Assembly (NCBI GenBank): GCA_002633005.1
Contig: NMRA01000064.1
Location: forward strand, 543,895 to 607,894
Length of the DNA stretch: 64,000 nucleotides
Direction: 5' to 3'
Source: Phoronis australis
Lineage: Eukaryota > Phoronida > Phoronidae
Below, piece after piece: positions 50,401 to 61,805 of this stretch (within the stretch, counting starts at the first letter, position 1; each line of letters starts with the position of its first letter). The translations under genes and the position numbers were made by a program. Under the pieces are notes generated by a model. It was not told where the DNA came from and made no database searches. It saw nothing but the letters and a program-made list of their open reading frames with translations.

Positions 50401-53400
50401 AACAAAATAGCCGTCTCTGATGATTATCTGTGAGGCTTGAATGTTGGGTTGTTGGACTAACCTGCAAGTAAAAATGCTATTTCCATTGGACATGCCAAGA
50501 TTTCTTGAAGTAAGCATCTCGCGAGTGTCGTCTGTTTATGCACACGTCCCCGATCTCTTGCTGTATAATGAATTTTGTGTAACTTACATAGTATTTTGGG
50601 TCCTGTTTAAAGTTTTGATGGCCACGATTCAGTGGTCTGGCATGGGAATTTCATGTTCAGCTAAACTACATGAGGGTCTGGTCACTGAGTTGTTTCTTTA
50701 CCCTTGTTATGTGCATTTTCTGTTTACCATGACCTATTATAAACCACCATATTGCCTGCATTAAAATCACAATATTACAAATGACTGTCAGTCAGTCTGT
50801 ATGATGCAAATTTCAGAGTCTGTGTTGCAAGACACACTCCTTTTACTATGCTGAGTGCCCACTTCAGCATAGCATTACTTACAGTTTTGTCTGTTTCAAC
50901 AGTCAGGGGGATTTATCTCATACATTGACCGACTATCACTTCATAATGCAGTTTGCAATATCTTAGAATCCTTGGTCACTGAATTAAAATCTTAATCCGT
51001 GCCTCAAAACTTTGCTGTAATCTCGTGACCTCATTGTTCCTGAGAATTGTCAGTTTCTGTTTTGGACATAAATCGGTAATTTTCGGATGTAATAACTTCC
51101 TTTGTCAAAGGAAGTTATTACATCCAAAAATTTCAAATTTCAGTTGATCCATTCTTGTTGTTTTATTTACCGATTTATATTCTTCATTTCATGAAACAAT
51201 AGTATCATTGGGAGGATCTGGATCGCCTTATTTAGTTTCAGATGTGTTTTCTACGTTGTTTTGGACATGAATTTCTAAAACAGCTATTTAGTAAGCTTTA
51301 ATTAACTTCATGTCTAAACTATTCTTTCTATCAGTTTGCAGGAAACTGTGTTTCAATTTTTTATTTATCCTTAAACAACAGAGATGTGTCAGCCATCAAA
51401 TTTGTTTTTAAAAACATCTGAAATCTTCATTTCTGACAACCAGTATCTATGTTAATCAGTGTAAAACAAAAATTTGCAGCAGTTTCCTCAGCCGTAGGTC
51501 ATGAGGAAGTGTGAAAATTTCATGCGCATCGACCTGCGCTCTGATGAGAAATCAATCTTTAAAACTGGTAAAACCAGTGGAAATGAAAAGGCTCGAGAAT
51601 GGCCAATGAAGGGTTTTCTTGTAACTGAAATCTGTTTCAAGAAGTGTTATGAATAGCAATGAAAAATATAGATATGACTTGGTAACAAGATGGGAGTATT
51701 GGATTTAGAATAAATCCACTGAGGTTGGCCGTTACTTTTTGTGTTGAAAGTAGGACATGTAACTGATGTCAGCAGGTCTTGTAAAAGTACAGAAAAATCA
51801 ATTCCTGGTGACTGGTTGAATTCATCGAATAAGTGTGAAGGACATTTGCTCATACGTCCACTTCATTAGAGTAAAATAATATTTATCTTAGTCCTGTTGT
51901 GGCTACCTATTGCAAACATAAAGTTTGTCCAAGTGGTCAACGTCTTTCACTTGTCAATGTTTTTCAATTCCATACCAAATATTTCCAAATACGACAACTG
52001 GTATATCCCAGTTACGAAATCACTCAATTAAAATTGATTTAAATGGAATTTCCCAGTGACCATTATTGTGTTTTTGTTATCCTTTACTTTCATGTTTTCT
52101 ACGTTGTTTACATTTATGGACTTGTATTGATGTTGCAAAGCTACTGCCTCTGCTGCTATGGCAACGCATTGCATTGTTTCAATAAAGGTATTGATATCCG
52201 ACAGTAATGAAGTTTTCAAGTTAAGCAAACTCATATTTTAGGTTAATTAACCCAGGCTCCAGTCTTAAACGTGACAAAAGTCAGGTGGTTCTTTGTATTT
52301 TCGGCTTTCCGTTTTTATTGATTTCAGAAGTCACTGTTCTTCCACGCTTATCTTGCTTGATCAATTATTTTCAGTTTTCCAATGGAGCATGATCAGAATT
52401 CTAATCAGTGGCTCAATAATGAATTGATTACTTTCAAAATTAATTTCATTTTAAAGTCATAAATAATGCACAGCACCGCCGGGTGGTAATGCCAGACTGA
52501 CTTCTCAGTGTTCTGAAGTCTAGTTGGGATTGTTAGGTATGTAGGACTTATTTCACCGATGTCCACATTAATAGACGAACATCTCCCTCATATACCATAA
52601 CTTCTATCTTCACATTCACATTAATCTGTGTCTAAAGTGTGCCAAGGAACAGGAATGTCATGGTTGAAATAAATAGTCACAAATTGTAGCCACTGAATGT
52701 GAAACAGAAGACCAGCTTTTGGCAGAGGCAAATGTGATCAGGGAAAAGTTGAATTACAATATAATTATGAAACTCAAACTGAAGGTAACTCCCATGTGAA
52801 TAAGAATTATGGATGTTGATTTAGTGTTCCCCCTAATCCCTCACACGGTTGAGTTCAGGCTCCTGTTGGCTATGGTGAAAATGGGTATCATCTTGGGTAG
52901 GGTAGTGAATGATGTGGTTATATACCGTAGTATACCTTTATGGGAATGTATCATCTGAAGTTGGATGGTGGATAATTTGGTTATAAGGCACACCTAAATG
53001 GGTATCGTCACCTGGGATAGATTAATGGATGCTTTGATAATACAGTAGATGGTGATGGCCTTGACAAACTGTTTAGTAACTCGGATGTTGAAAGTCTTGC
53101 ATATCCAAGTTGAGCCTCTGATACATATGTAACCTGGGTAGGTAAAACTGACATGTTGGCATTTAGACAAGTTACTGCAGTTCTTCGCCTGGTTACAGTG
53201 TGTACACATGGTTACACCCAGCTATATAACTGTCCACCCTCAGATTTGGATGAAATTGATGACTTGTTGATAATCAAATGAGGTTCAAGTAGGCTGGCTA
53301 TGCTGTGTTTAACTTTGTCGTTCCACTCATTGATAAATTGCAATATTAGTAAACATTTTTGTGATGGATTTGCAAAGTTCATGGTCATTAATTTCTTGAT

Positions 53401-56400
53401 AAGAAATAACGTAGAAAATAAATCTGAAACTAAATAAGGCGATCCAGATCCTCCCAAGGATACTATTGTTTCACGAAATGTACAATATAAATAGGTAAAT
53501 AAAACAACAAGTTGATCCATTCTTGTTGTTTTATTTACCTATTGATAGGAAAGTCATGGGATACATGTCAGTTGAGGACAGATTAGCCGCAATTGCGTAG
53601 GAAGGGGGCTTAGATTTGTTACTCTGTCCTGTGTTGCACTAGAGGGCACAGGGCTACAGAGGTGAAATACCAACATTAGTAGGGGACAAAAATGTCATAA
53701 ATCCAAACATCTGTATCAATGTGAACAGTTATCAAAGCGTGGCAGTTTTAGGAGAAGAAAATAGGGGAGTTTTCAAGTTGGCGTTCTTTAGAGTAATGAG
53801 AGCACGAAAGTGTCTTCCGATTTATCCAGACTCCGATTTGGTGGACAGAAATACAATTGCTACATAGTGGTTCGTTAATTTAATAGCAGAGGAATAAATC
53901 CCCTGTCAGCGCCTCCTATTGTTTGATTAGTTTAAGTTAATTTATTTTAGCCTTAGTTCACTAATTTATTTTAGCTTTTTTGTCAGCCACAGCAACTGGC
54001 TTTGTCGCGGATATTTCTTCGTAGTGGAAGATGTATGGAGATTGATGTCCTTGTTCATCCATTAATATTTCTGTCAAAAGGTTTGCTAATTTTTTCGCAA
54101 GACATAAGTATAACTCATCGCACAGCAGTGAAGATTTGCTGGCATTATGATAGCAAGAAAGGTGTTAAAACGCATAACATGAGATATGTAGGTGGTGCTG
54201 AACGCCTATCCACCAAAGACCTGGCATGCGTTCAGTAGACGCTAGGACCTATGCTAGGACCTAGCTAAAATGTAGTCAAAGTCACGTGTTCTCATTTAAA
54301 ATGCATGGCAATATCTCTCATAATCTCGCAAAGTCTTGCTTTTTAGCGAGGTCCTAGCGTTACTGAACGGGAGGCCGATATAGCCGTCTTGACGGGTTAG
54401 TGAATTTGAATATGGTGAGGCTATTTCGAAAGTCAGCTATTGGACCTTGACGTAACATTAAGTCATGAAATTATTGCTCTTGGAAAGAAAGTTTAGTCAT
54501 TATACTCGTGACTTTTCAGCTCATTTCAAATGATGACTTGCTGTTTTAAGTCAGTAATGATTGATATGTGCCTGTTGACAGTTTTAAACACTGCAGATGA
54601 TAGTCATTAGTACTAGTGCCCAATTCCTTGTGCCAGGTACAGTTTTGACAAGCGTAGGCAATAATTGTCTTGAGCCTGTGCACACCTCCTTGAGCCAACT
54701 TTAGGTGGGACAAGCTGAGGTTCCCTAAATGTGGATATCATAAATTTGCATAAAAAGTCATTCCAATACTAGATTTACTTCTCTTGTGATTATACTGCAG
54801 CTGAGTAAGTTGGCACCGTTGTGAGGACTACATCAACTGATCCATGATCAGATTTTTTGCAAACAATATGACGACCATATTTTACGATATATTCCTTTAG
54901 TTGTGATACAGTTTTAATGGGAATAACCCTTGTGGTCAGGACTACAAGGCCCGCCTGAAGTAACATAGCACCAGGCTCATTTCATGGTATTTACCCACAA
55001 TGCAATTAGTCACTACCTCATATCCTAATTATTATGTAATTCATCATTTTAATTCAGATAAACTTGTATCATTGTATTTTGAGTGTTTACACCAAGAAAT
55101 TGATAAAATTACCAAGTTGCTTTTAATCAGTTCGAGAGTGCTTGGCATTTTGAGAAGTGTGTAAGTTGAAAATTGCATTTTTCAACTTCCACGAAAGAAG
55201 AGTTATATCTAATATGGGCCTATTCATAGGATTTGAATGGTCAAACTCAAGTGTCATTGTCCTGCATGTTATGACACGCTCGTTCAATACACGTGCAACT
55301 TGTAACAATTGATTTTTGTGTGCCAGTCAACTGGTAATGTGTTAACCTCTGCTCAGGGAATTACTAGATGTGTATCACAATGTTATTGTTTAACACTACT
55401 GCTATTGAATTTCAATTGATTTTTCTATCCCAACATCAGGGAATGACTGTACACCTATTGACATCCTGGTGTGAAATGTCACTTAATGACAAGAACACCA
55501 GTAAATAAATTTCAAAACTACAATGTAACAATGGAGGGCGTATATTGTCATGACTACATCATTGGTTCCTGGCAATCATTTGTTTTTTTATTTGAATACT
55601 TAACTGTTGCTTAGACACTTCAATGAAAAGAAGCATAACAAGTTTTACTTAACATGCTGGCTCTAGCTCAACACCAATCCATCCTTAAAGAAAATCACTT
55701 CTGCAAAGTTTGAACGTTAGTAATTTAGAGCTGCATTTTGCCCGTTAGTAATTTAGAGCTGCATTTTGCCCGGTTTAGCTGTCTAAAATCAAAAAATAGA
55801 ATTTGGCCTTTTACTCACATAGAATTGATCTCATGGTCTTCCTTACTTTGATTTTTGTTACTTAAGTAATGGAAATTAAGACTCCTATCATGATATTTTC
55901 CGAGACCGATGTTATGAGTGTTAAAGGCCAATTTTGTTTTTTTAGCAAGCTAAATAGAGTGAAGTGCATCCTTAACTAAGAACAATTTAGTAATTATCAC
56001 AGTTGAATAATTTGTGATAGATTGAACTTCACAATTACTCATGTTTACAAATGTTTCAGTATGATCTTGTTTTGCAGGAACTCTGTAGTGGTTGGTGTGG
56101 AAAACTAACTTTAGATTACATTTCCTGTTTCAGGAAGTACCAGCCTGAGCGCGCCCGCTGTTAGGAGATGATATCTGTTGTTTACCACGACTAGTGTCTT
56201 TCCAAATGTTATGTTGTCTGACTAATCAGTCTTCTCTATTTCATGGGAGACTTTCAACTAGCAAACAGGTGACTGATCTCAAGGCTAATTACATACACAG
56301 TAATAGGTTCCCCTATTGCAGCCGCTGCCAAAAGGGAGTACCTCCTGGTATGGCCAGGTGGCAGTAAGGGTCAGTGGTCCCAGGCTTCCTGCAAGTCTCC

Positions 56401-59400
56401 CATGACAAAACACAATACGGTGTTTTAAGCTGGCGTGGACTAATTGGTTTCTGCTTTTCATCCGCGCATGTTTTCGCCTGCCATTTTAAATTTTGTAATC
56501 TGGTTCAGTGTTCAGCGCCCAGTGCCCAGTTACTGTATGCTTCCCAAAAGGATTTGTTTGTGCTAATTTGGCGAATGGACTCTCGCAATGTGTTCCAAAA
56601 GTACACTCACACTTGAGTACAATGTCGGGATCAGACTTGGTGGGCGAGGCCTATTGTATCACTATGGTTATTCCTTGTCACCTGTCACATGTCCTGTATG
56701 CATGCTAATGATAAACCAAATGACTCCGTTTTTCAAAAAGAAAACATTTATAAGGCAGTGCTGCTGGAAACTCAAAATGTATAAAGACAATTAATCTTCT
56801 TCCTAAGTTTTGCCTTTGTTTTGGTTTTATGACTAAATTCCTTTTTGATCTCTTTTATACTTTTAAACGTGTAATATTGCTCCTAAATCAATAAACTACA
56901 CTTGTATCATTTGAGCACATTTTTGTGACACTCTATTTTTCATTTTTCTCATAGCATTGCCAACTTTCATCAAATTTGGACTATATTTCTACTCAATTAG
57001 AAAAATGCCACTGATATTTTAGGATGAGCACTGATAAGAATACAGTCTAAATGTCAGGTGCATTTTTGGTATCATCACTTGTTAAAAATAACAGTTCTTG
57101 TTATAGAAATATTCCTCTTCTAATCTGTGATTAGTTTGGGATCAAACCTCACCTTTCCATGTTTTCCACACCAAGTTTTAAGGCATTGTTTCAAATTTAC
57201 TTTCAGGTGGTAAGTTTTCTTGCATAATTTGTTGAGCTCAGATTTGTGAGTATGTGAAGGTTTCCATGTTCTTGATGTTTGTCTCCCCTGCACTGATGGC
57301 TGACAATGAAGTTGGTAGCTCGCCCTGACAATACCACATAGACAAAAAGATAAATTTAGATCCATTTGACGCTGCAAATATTTCTGAATCAAACGTATTT
57401 GAGTACTTTATTGGAAAATTGCTTTCTTGATATTTTCTGTCTCTCTGCAGTGCGGAATAAGCTTTCTTATTGTCTGCATGTTTATTACGTTGATGTCTTT
57501 ATCTAGCTTCAACCCTTCACATCTAGAGTGTTCAGCTTGAGTTTTCCTGCATCAGAATCGTATCTTACTGCTTTACGTTTCCTGCAATATCACAGTGATT
57601 TTTTGCAACCACGGCTTTGTGTGTATTGCCTTGTGGAAGTGAAAATTAGTTGTGCTAGCTACTATGCGTAATCAGCCGGGGGTTTCCCAACTTCATGTGC
57701 GAACCTATGAAGTACATAAGGTAGTTTGAGTGCCTCTCGTGTACATTCCATCATGTATTCCTGACAACTATAGAGTGAGTTTTGTTAGTGTTGCCATAAA
57801 TCGCTCCTCATAAACCTGCTGTCACCCATCTGTCAAAGAAGTTAACTTTTGATTTAAACCGCATAGAGCTACAATTTAACTGATCTCAACGCAGATGAAA
57901 ATCTGGCATGGAAAAAGCTCTAGTTGGTCTGAGGTGACTCATCACATAAAGTGACCTCCCCTGACAGGCCAACGTAGCACCTGGTCTTTACCAGCTCTTT
58001 CCTAGCCCAAAAATCACCTGTTATGTAAATGCCTACCTTTGTTACCTAGGATCAAATTTCTTAAGTAAATTTTGAAGTATTGATTGTATACACATAAAAC
58101 TATTTTTAAATCCTTGATGATCACAAAGTCTTGTTACACTTACACAAATAATACTCTGACGTTTGTAATCATGTGAATGCGTTTTTCTAGGAAATATTAT
58201 TTCTGGGGGAGATCGCTTTAATTTCCACAAAAATGATTTTTTGCATAAAACTTGTTGATTCCTTTTTTATTATCAGCTAGGAAATGGTGTCTAGAATTTA
58301 CTTTAAGTCCTTTAAGTGTGAAAACTCCACTGTCAAACATTACTTGAGTTTTGACAGCAAGGTCTCTGGCTAAAATGCCTTAAAAATGTCTGGCACCTTT
58401 TTGTAGCTAATACAATAAAGAAACAGAATTTGCAAGTTGGGTGGGAAAATGTTTGTGAAGAACTTGTGATCTCCATGGCAACTCATAGCTTTTGAGAGAA
58501 AACGCAAATATGTGATCAGTAGCATCTGCACATTGCTTTTGTGCAAATAACAAGATTCTGTGATCATCAAATATTTTTAAGATACGTTTTTTGGGTCTAC
58601 CAATAATACCAAAACATTTTTTTTGAGAAACTTGATCATCGGTAGTGAAAGTAGCTTATTATCGTGTTCTGATTATGTAAGGAGGAATTTGGAATCAACT
58701 TAAGAACTCTAAATGGTCAAAATCAGTAGTTGGTTTTTGTGGGAGAAGTTGAGTTTGTTGACACTTTAAATGATTGATTGAGATGGTCAGAGTTTACAAG
58801 CATTATTCCTAACAAAGAACAGTGGGTCAATTTTCCACACATTTTCTACTATTCAAGCCTTTCTTAATTCAACTTTGACCAATGTTACAAACTCAAACCT
58901 ACAAAGCAAGGTTACTCAATGGACTCTTTAATTAATTGACTCGGGAAAACTGAGGAAATACAACTATTCGTGCAGCCAGATTTCATATGGTACGATTTTG
59001 ATTTGTTACTTGTCTTTGGAGCAAGACGCAATCGGTCATCTTTATTCTTATCAACTTCACGTTAAAGCAGAAAGTGGTGTCGATGCGGAAAAGAACCAAG
59101 TCTATATTGCTTAACATTCAATGCATGTTCATTGCAAATATTTGAAATTGGATTCCTACTTCTGTCGACAAGTGCCGCTCTTAGACCTCTCAGGATTTGG
59201 CTTTGTGCACGGTCAACGACACCAATCATGATGATTGTGTCGGTGTTAGCATCTAATTAGACAGTGGCTGATTATACCCGGGAGGGGCTGCTTTTCTAAA
59301 AATGTGTTATCAAGAAAATGGGTATGAGAGTGGTGAAAAGTCATCTTGATACAATACAAAGATTGTAACACGACGAGTCAATACTATTCTGGCAGTGCAT

Positions 59401-60530
59401 TATGTGTCTTGTGCCTCTTCACCATTAAATAAAGACTTAAAATCCATTGCAATCAGCTTGGGCTTTAAATCAGTTGATGATGCCAGTGTAAATACCTGCA
59501 GTTTAGCTTTAAGTGATTGATTCAACACGCACCCTCCCGTTGAGTTTATTTTGAATCGATTTAACCTAAACGTATTCCTACCTTGTGAGGTGTGAATTAT
59601 ACATAATCTGTTAGACTCAGATGGGAGAAGTGACATGTATGTGCACAATGTGCAGATCTAAATTTCCTGTTTCTTCCTTTGTTCGAGATGTCTTGCATTA
59701 TTGGAGTTTGATATTTTCTCATTTTAGAAATTTACTATCTACCATCGTAGGATTGCACAAAGAAAAAAAAATTAAAAAGTAATAAGTATCGACAGTGAAA
59801 ACTAATCAATGAAGCGGCATTTCTAAGAGGACATTTTTGATAGGATGGTAGGAGTGCACATGCATGGGATTCTTCCAGTAGATGGCACACTGGTCTTTGT
59901 AGTGTAGAGGGAAAGACAAACCAGATTAAGCTGATCGGGATTAATGATTCCAAAGTAATTTGATTCCGCAATCTGAACTTCAGTGTAAACAGGATACAGT
60001 GAACTTTTTGTGTTTTGGTCGATTTCTTGTATACAATTTCAGAACACATTTCCTGAAGTAGGGATTTCTTGTCATAGGTGTACCAAAACATTCCAATATT
60101 CAAGGGGCTGTAATCTCAACATTTAAACATATATGAAGATAACTAGCGTTTGCATTATTTAGTATTGTTTCAATTTCATTAGAAGTTTCAGGAGTCTTGA
60201 GTCTTGAATTTATTATAAAGTAACATGTTAATATAATGATGGATACAAAATAAATATACTGGTGGCTTAAGCTGAACTCATCACTGTCACATTCAGAACG
60301 AAGTGGAAACCTACGGGGACATGGCAATGAACAGGGGAGGGGGAGCGGAAGGGAGGGCGCTAAACACAAAATGGAAATGAGTTTTGGCCAGGGGAGGCCT
60401 TTTTTGCTGCGTCAAAGCTCTGGTGTAATTCTTGAATTGGCGTGACGTTATCATTCTAGGTGACACCCCGAAGACTCTGGTGGACGATGAAGGACATGTG
60501 GACAAGGAAGGAATGACTTCCTTTTTAAAG
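46768..60530 (+). CDS. NCX (SLC8A): Na+/Ca2+ exchanger (SLC8/NCX family), 5' part of gene
   Basis: Plasma-membrane antiporter exchanging three Na+ for one Ca2+. Two coding exons are in the window (46768-47476 and 60460-60530), giving the first 260 residues. Features: Cys-containing extracellular N terminus (YCDSQYKNFSCQMGYWLPM) with glycosylation sequons NVT and NFS; TM helix near 43-63 followed by FMCAIEKITSK; alpha-1 repeat at about 98-148 with NLTLMALGSSSPEILLS and GPSTIVGSAAFNLF, which holds ion-coordinating residues in this family; helices near 165-190 and 200-217; then the start of the large cytosolic loop. The Calx-beta domains and alpha-2 repeat lie right of the window. An in-frame TGA at 46744-46746 sits upstream of the ATG, so the protein appears to lack the cleaved leader of mammalian NCX1. 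SLC8 is favoured over the NCKX family by GSSSPEI and PDGE. Confidence 0.93.
47527..47636. repeat. Minisatellite E, first array (about three copies)
   Basis: Unit GTGTATTGGGTGACTCTGCA plus GTGACAACATGCATA, 35 bases. The same unit forms a second array at 48745-48965. Confidence 0.85.
47660..47671. promoter_or_regulatory. NRF1-type palindrome in NCX intron
   Basis: TGCGCATGCGCA is an exact match to the NRF1 consensus YGCGCAYGCGCR. It lies 183 bases into the NCX intron. Function unknown. Confidence 0.3.
48745..48965. repeat. Minisatellite E, second array (about six copies)
   Basis: Units of 32-39 bases with variants CTGCAGTG and CTCTGCAGTA, clearly the same family as 47527-47636. Open frames on either strand here come from the repeat. 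Confidence 0.85.
48966..51065. other. NCX intron, no gene recognised
   Basis: Between about 49350 and 50080 phrases such as GTGAAATTTGGCAAG or TTGAAATTTTGCAAA and TCTAGTGGCCATT or CCTAGTGACCATT recur irregularly, so it may be an old degenerate tandem repeat. Open frames of up to 154 codons lack domains. Confidence 0.3.
51070..51260. repeat. Hairpin repeat family D, copy 2
   Basis: Opposite orientation to copy 1. The left arm has lost its middle (AAATCGGTAA joined straight to TTTTCGGATGTAATAACTTC), the right arm is full. GATGTAATAACTTC replaces GAGGTAACAACTTC of copy 1 in both arms. Confidence 0.8.
51261..52850. other. NCX intron, nothing recognised
   Basis: AT-rich, no supported features. 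Confidence 0.3.
52880..53045. repeat. Degenerate tandem repeat, about 60-bp unit
   Basis: Three loose copies of an (A)ATGGGTATCATC ... GGGTA or GGATA ... GATG or GATAA ... GGTTATA pattern. Confidence 0.45.
53400..53548. repeat. Hairpin repeat family D, copy 3
   Basis: Same orientation as copy 1, with arms cut to about 22 bases: AATAGGTAAATAAAACAACA and its exact inverse around the loop TTGATCCATT. Both arms carry A where copies 1 and 2 carry C. Confidence 0.8.
54230..54368. mobile_element. Short MITE with 20-bp inverted ends
   Basis: GTTCAGTAGACGCTAGGACC at left and, inward from the right, GTTCAGTAACGCTAGGACCT differ by one inserted base. 139 bases, non-coding. An extra internal GCTAGGACCT follows the left end. 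Confidence 0.65.
55728..55971. mobile_element. TTAA element family B, short copy
   Basis: Element 55757-55971: starts AGCTGCATTTTGCCCGGTTT and ends with the inverse of GGATGCACTTCACTCTATTT; TTAA follows on the right (55972-55975) and TTAG precedes on the left. The first 29 bases of the left end are repeated once at 55728-55756. Confidence 0.6.
55976..60459. other. NCX intron, nothing recognised
   Basis: Short unrecognised open frames only (for example 90 codons on the minus strand at 57120-57392). No conserved exon seen. Confidence 0.3.
60460..60530 (+). CDS. NCX (SLC8A): NCX second coding exon
   Basis: Acceptor ATTCTAG, donor GTATGA. GT completes a Ser codon, then DTPKTLVDDEGHVDKEGMTS, FLK in phase 0. 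Acidic content and position fit the beginning of the cytosolic loop. The exact phase match to the previous exon supports direct splicing across 13 kb. Confidence 0.75.
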
Positions 60531-61076
60531 GTATGATCTCTTTGATCTAGAAAACTGTAACGTAATCTTCAAAAATGGTGTGCATCCATTATCCTGTGCA
60601 GGTTTCCTTTAGTAATGACCAGATAATTATGCTGGTGTGACCCCTGATATTGTTCAAATCTTTCGTCATTTAAATTAATGTCTTCTTGCGTTTTTCTGGT
60701 AAATAGACTTTGACTTTCCTACAGTAGATCCTTTTTGTTCAAAAAATTGAAATGGTTCTTGACTAAGGACTAAGACTGTTGACCTGTAAGTATGAAAGAC
60801 ATTTTGTGCTGTGTGGGTTTGTTTTGAAAAATTTTTTACCCTGACATTGTTGTGATATTGTTAGTTGCTGCTGCAAAAGCATATTTAGGCCCCTGCATCT
60901 GTATATAAGCAGTACTATTTTGTGAAACTCTGGAGCGAAAATCGAGGAGAAATTTTTTGAGATAACATGTAGGTTAAACTAGGAATTATTCCATTCAGAA
61001 ATTTGGCGTGTGTCCTGTTTAACACTAGAAGGGTTGTAAATCAACTCTCCATCACAAACACCACTTATTGTGGAAG

Positions 61077-61490
61077 TTTGTCTAAAATTGTTCTTTAGTC
61101 AAAATAGTGCGATTTCTGGGCCTGAAGAGGTGACAGTCGATTATTGCTTGAGACAAGGCTGTAGAATGTGGATTGTCGCTATGTGTCAGTACCGCGTGCG
61201 TGAACAAGACTGCAGGCTATTTCTTACTGATTTGTTCGCTAGTCACATGAATGTTATCGTGTTGTTCATAATCTCCGCCTTCATCGTCATGATCGTCGTC
61301 ATCGTTGTCCTCCCCATCGTCCTGTTTTCGCGTAATTTAGTGTCGCTCCTACCAGTGCTCTCGTTGTTGAGGTTTGTCTAAAATTTTCTTTAGTCAAAAT
61401 AGTGCGATTTCTGGGTCTGGAGAGATGGGACAGTCGATTATTGACAAGGCTGTAGAATGTGGAGTGTCGCTACGTGTCAGTTTATTTGTT
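61077..61490. repeat. Direct duplication about 295 bases apart
   Basis: GTTTGTCTAAAATT to CGCTATGTGTCAGT (61077-61190) recurs diverged at 61372-61480, with CTTTAGTCAAAATAGTGCGA shared. A GTCATC-rich run lies between them. In the intron after NCX coding exon 2. Confidence 0.75.
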
Positions 61491-61695
61491 GAGGATGATC
61501 TCCAGCAATAAAAAATGGCAGTTCTTTGTGAGACCAACAGTCATTTCTCATCTGATTAAGGACTAAGTTGAGACCAATTTTACAGCGGCAAGTGGTCAAA
61601 ATCAAAATTTAATTACTTTGATAGATCGAGGATTCCTTTCAACTAATTATGTAAATCTCTGGACACAACAAAAATAGCCAGTTAAAGAAGATCAC

Positions 61696-61805
61696 ATGTC
61701 ATAAGTACTTGTACCTCTAAGTAACGCATTAGGTGCCCGTGCCTATATACAAATGTGATAAGTACTAGTACCTCTAAGTAACGCATTAGGTGCCCGTGCC
61801 TATAA
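61696..61805. repeat. Tandem duplication, about 56 bp
   Basis: CCTCTAAGTAACGCATTAGG plus TGCCCGTGCCTATA occurs twice in a row. Confidence 0.85.

Noticed and set aside
61070-61381. 103-codon frame with a hydrophobic run (small membrane protein)
   Set aside because: The hydrophobic part comes from a GTCATC-rich simple run and the frame is part of a duplicated intronic segment.
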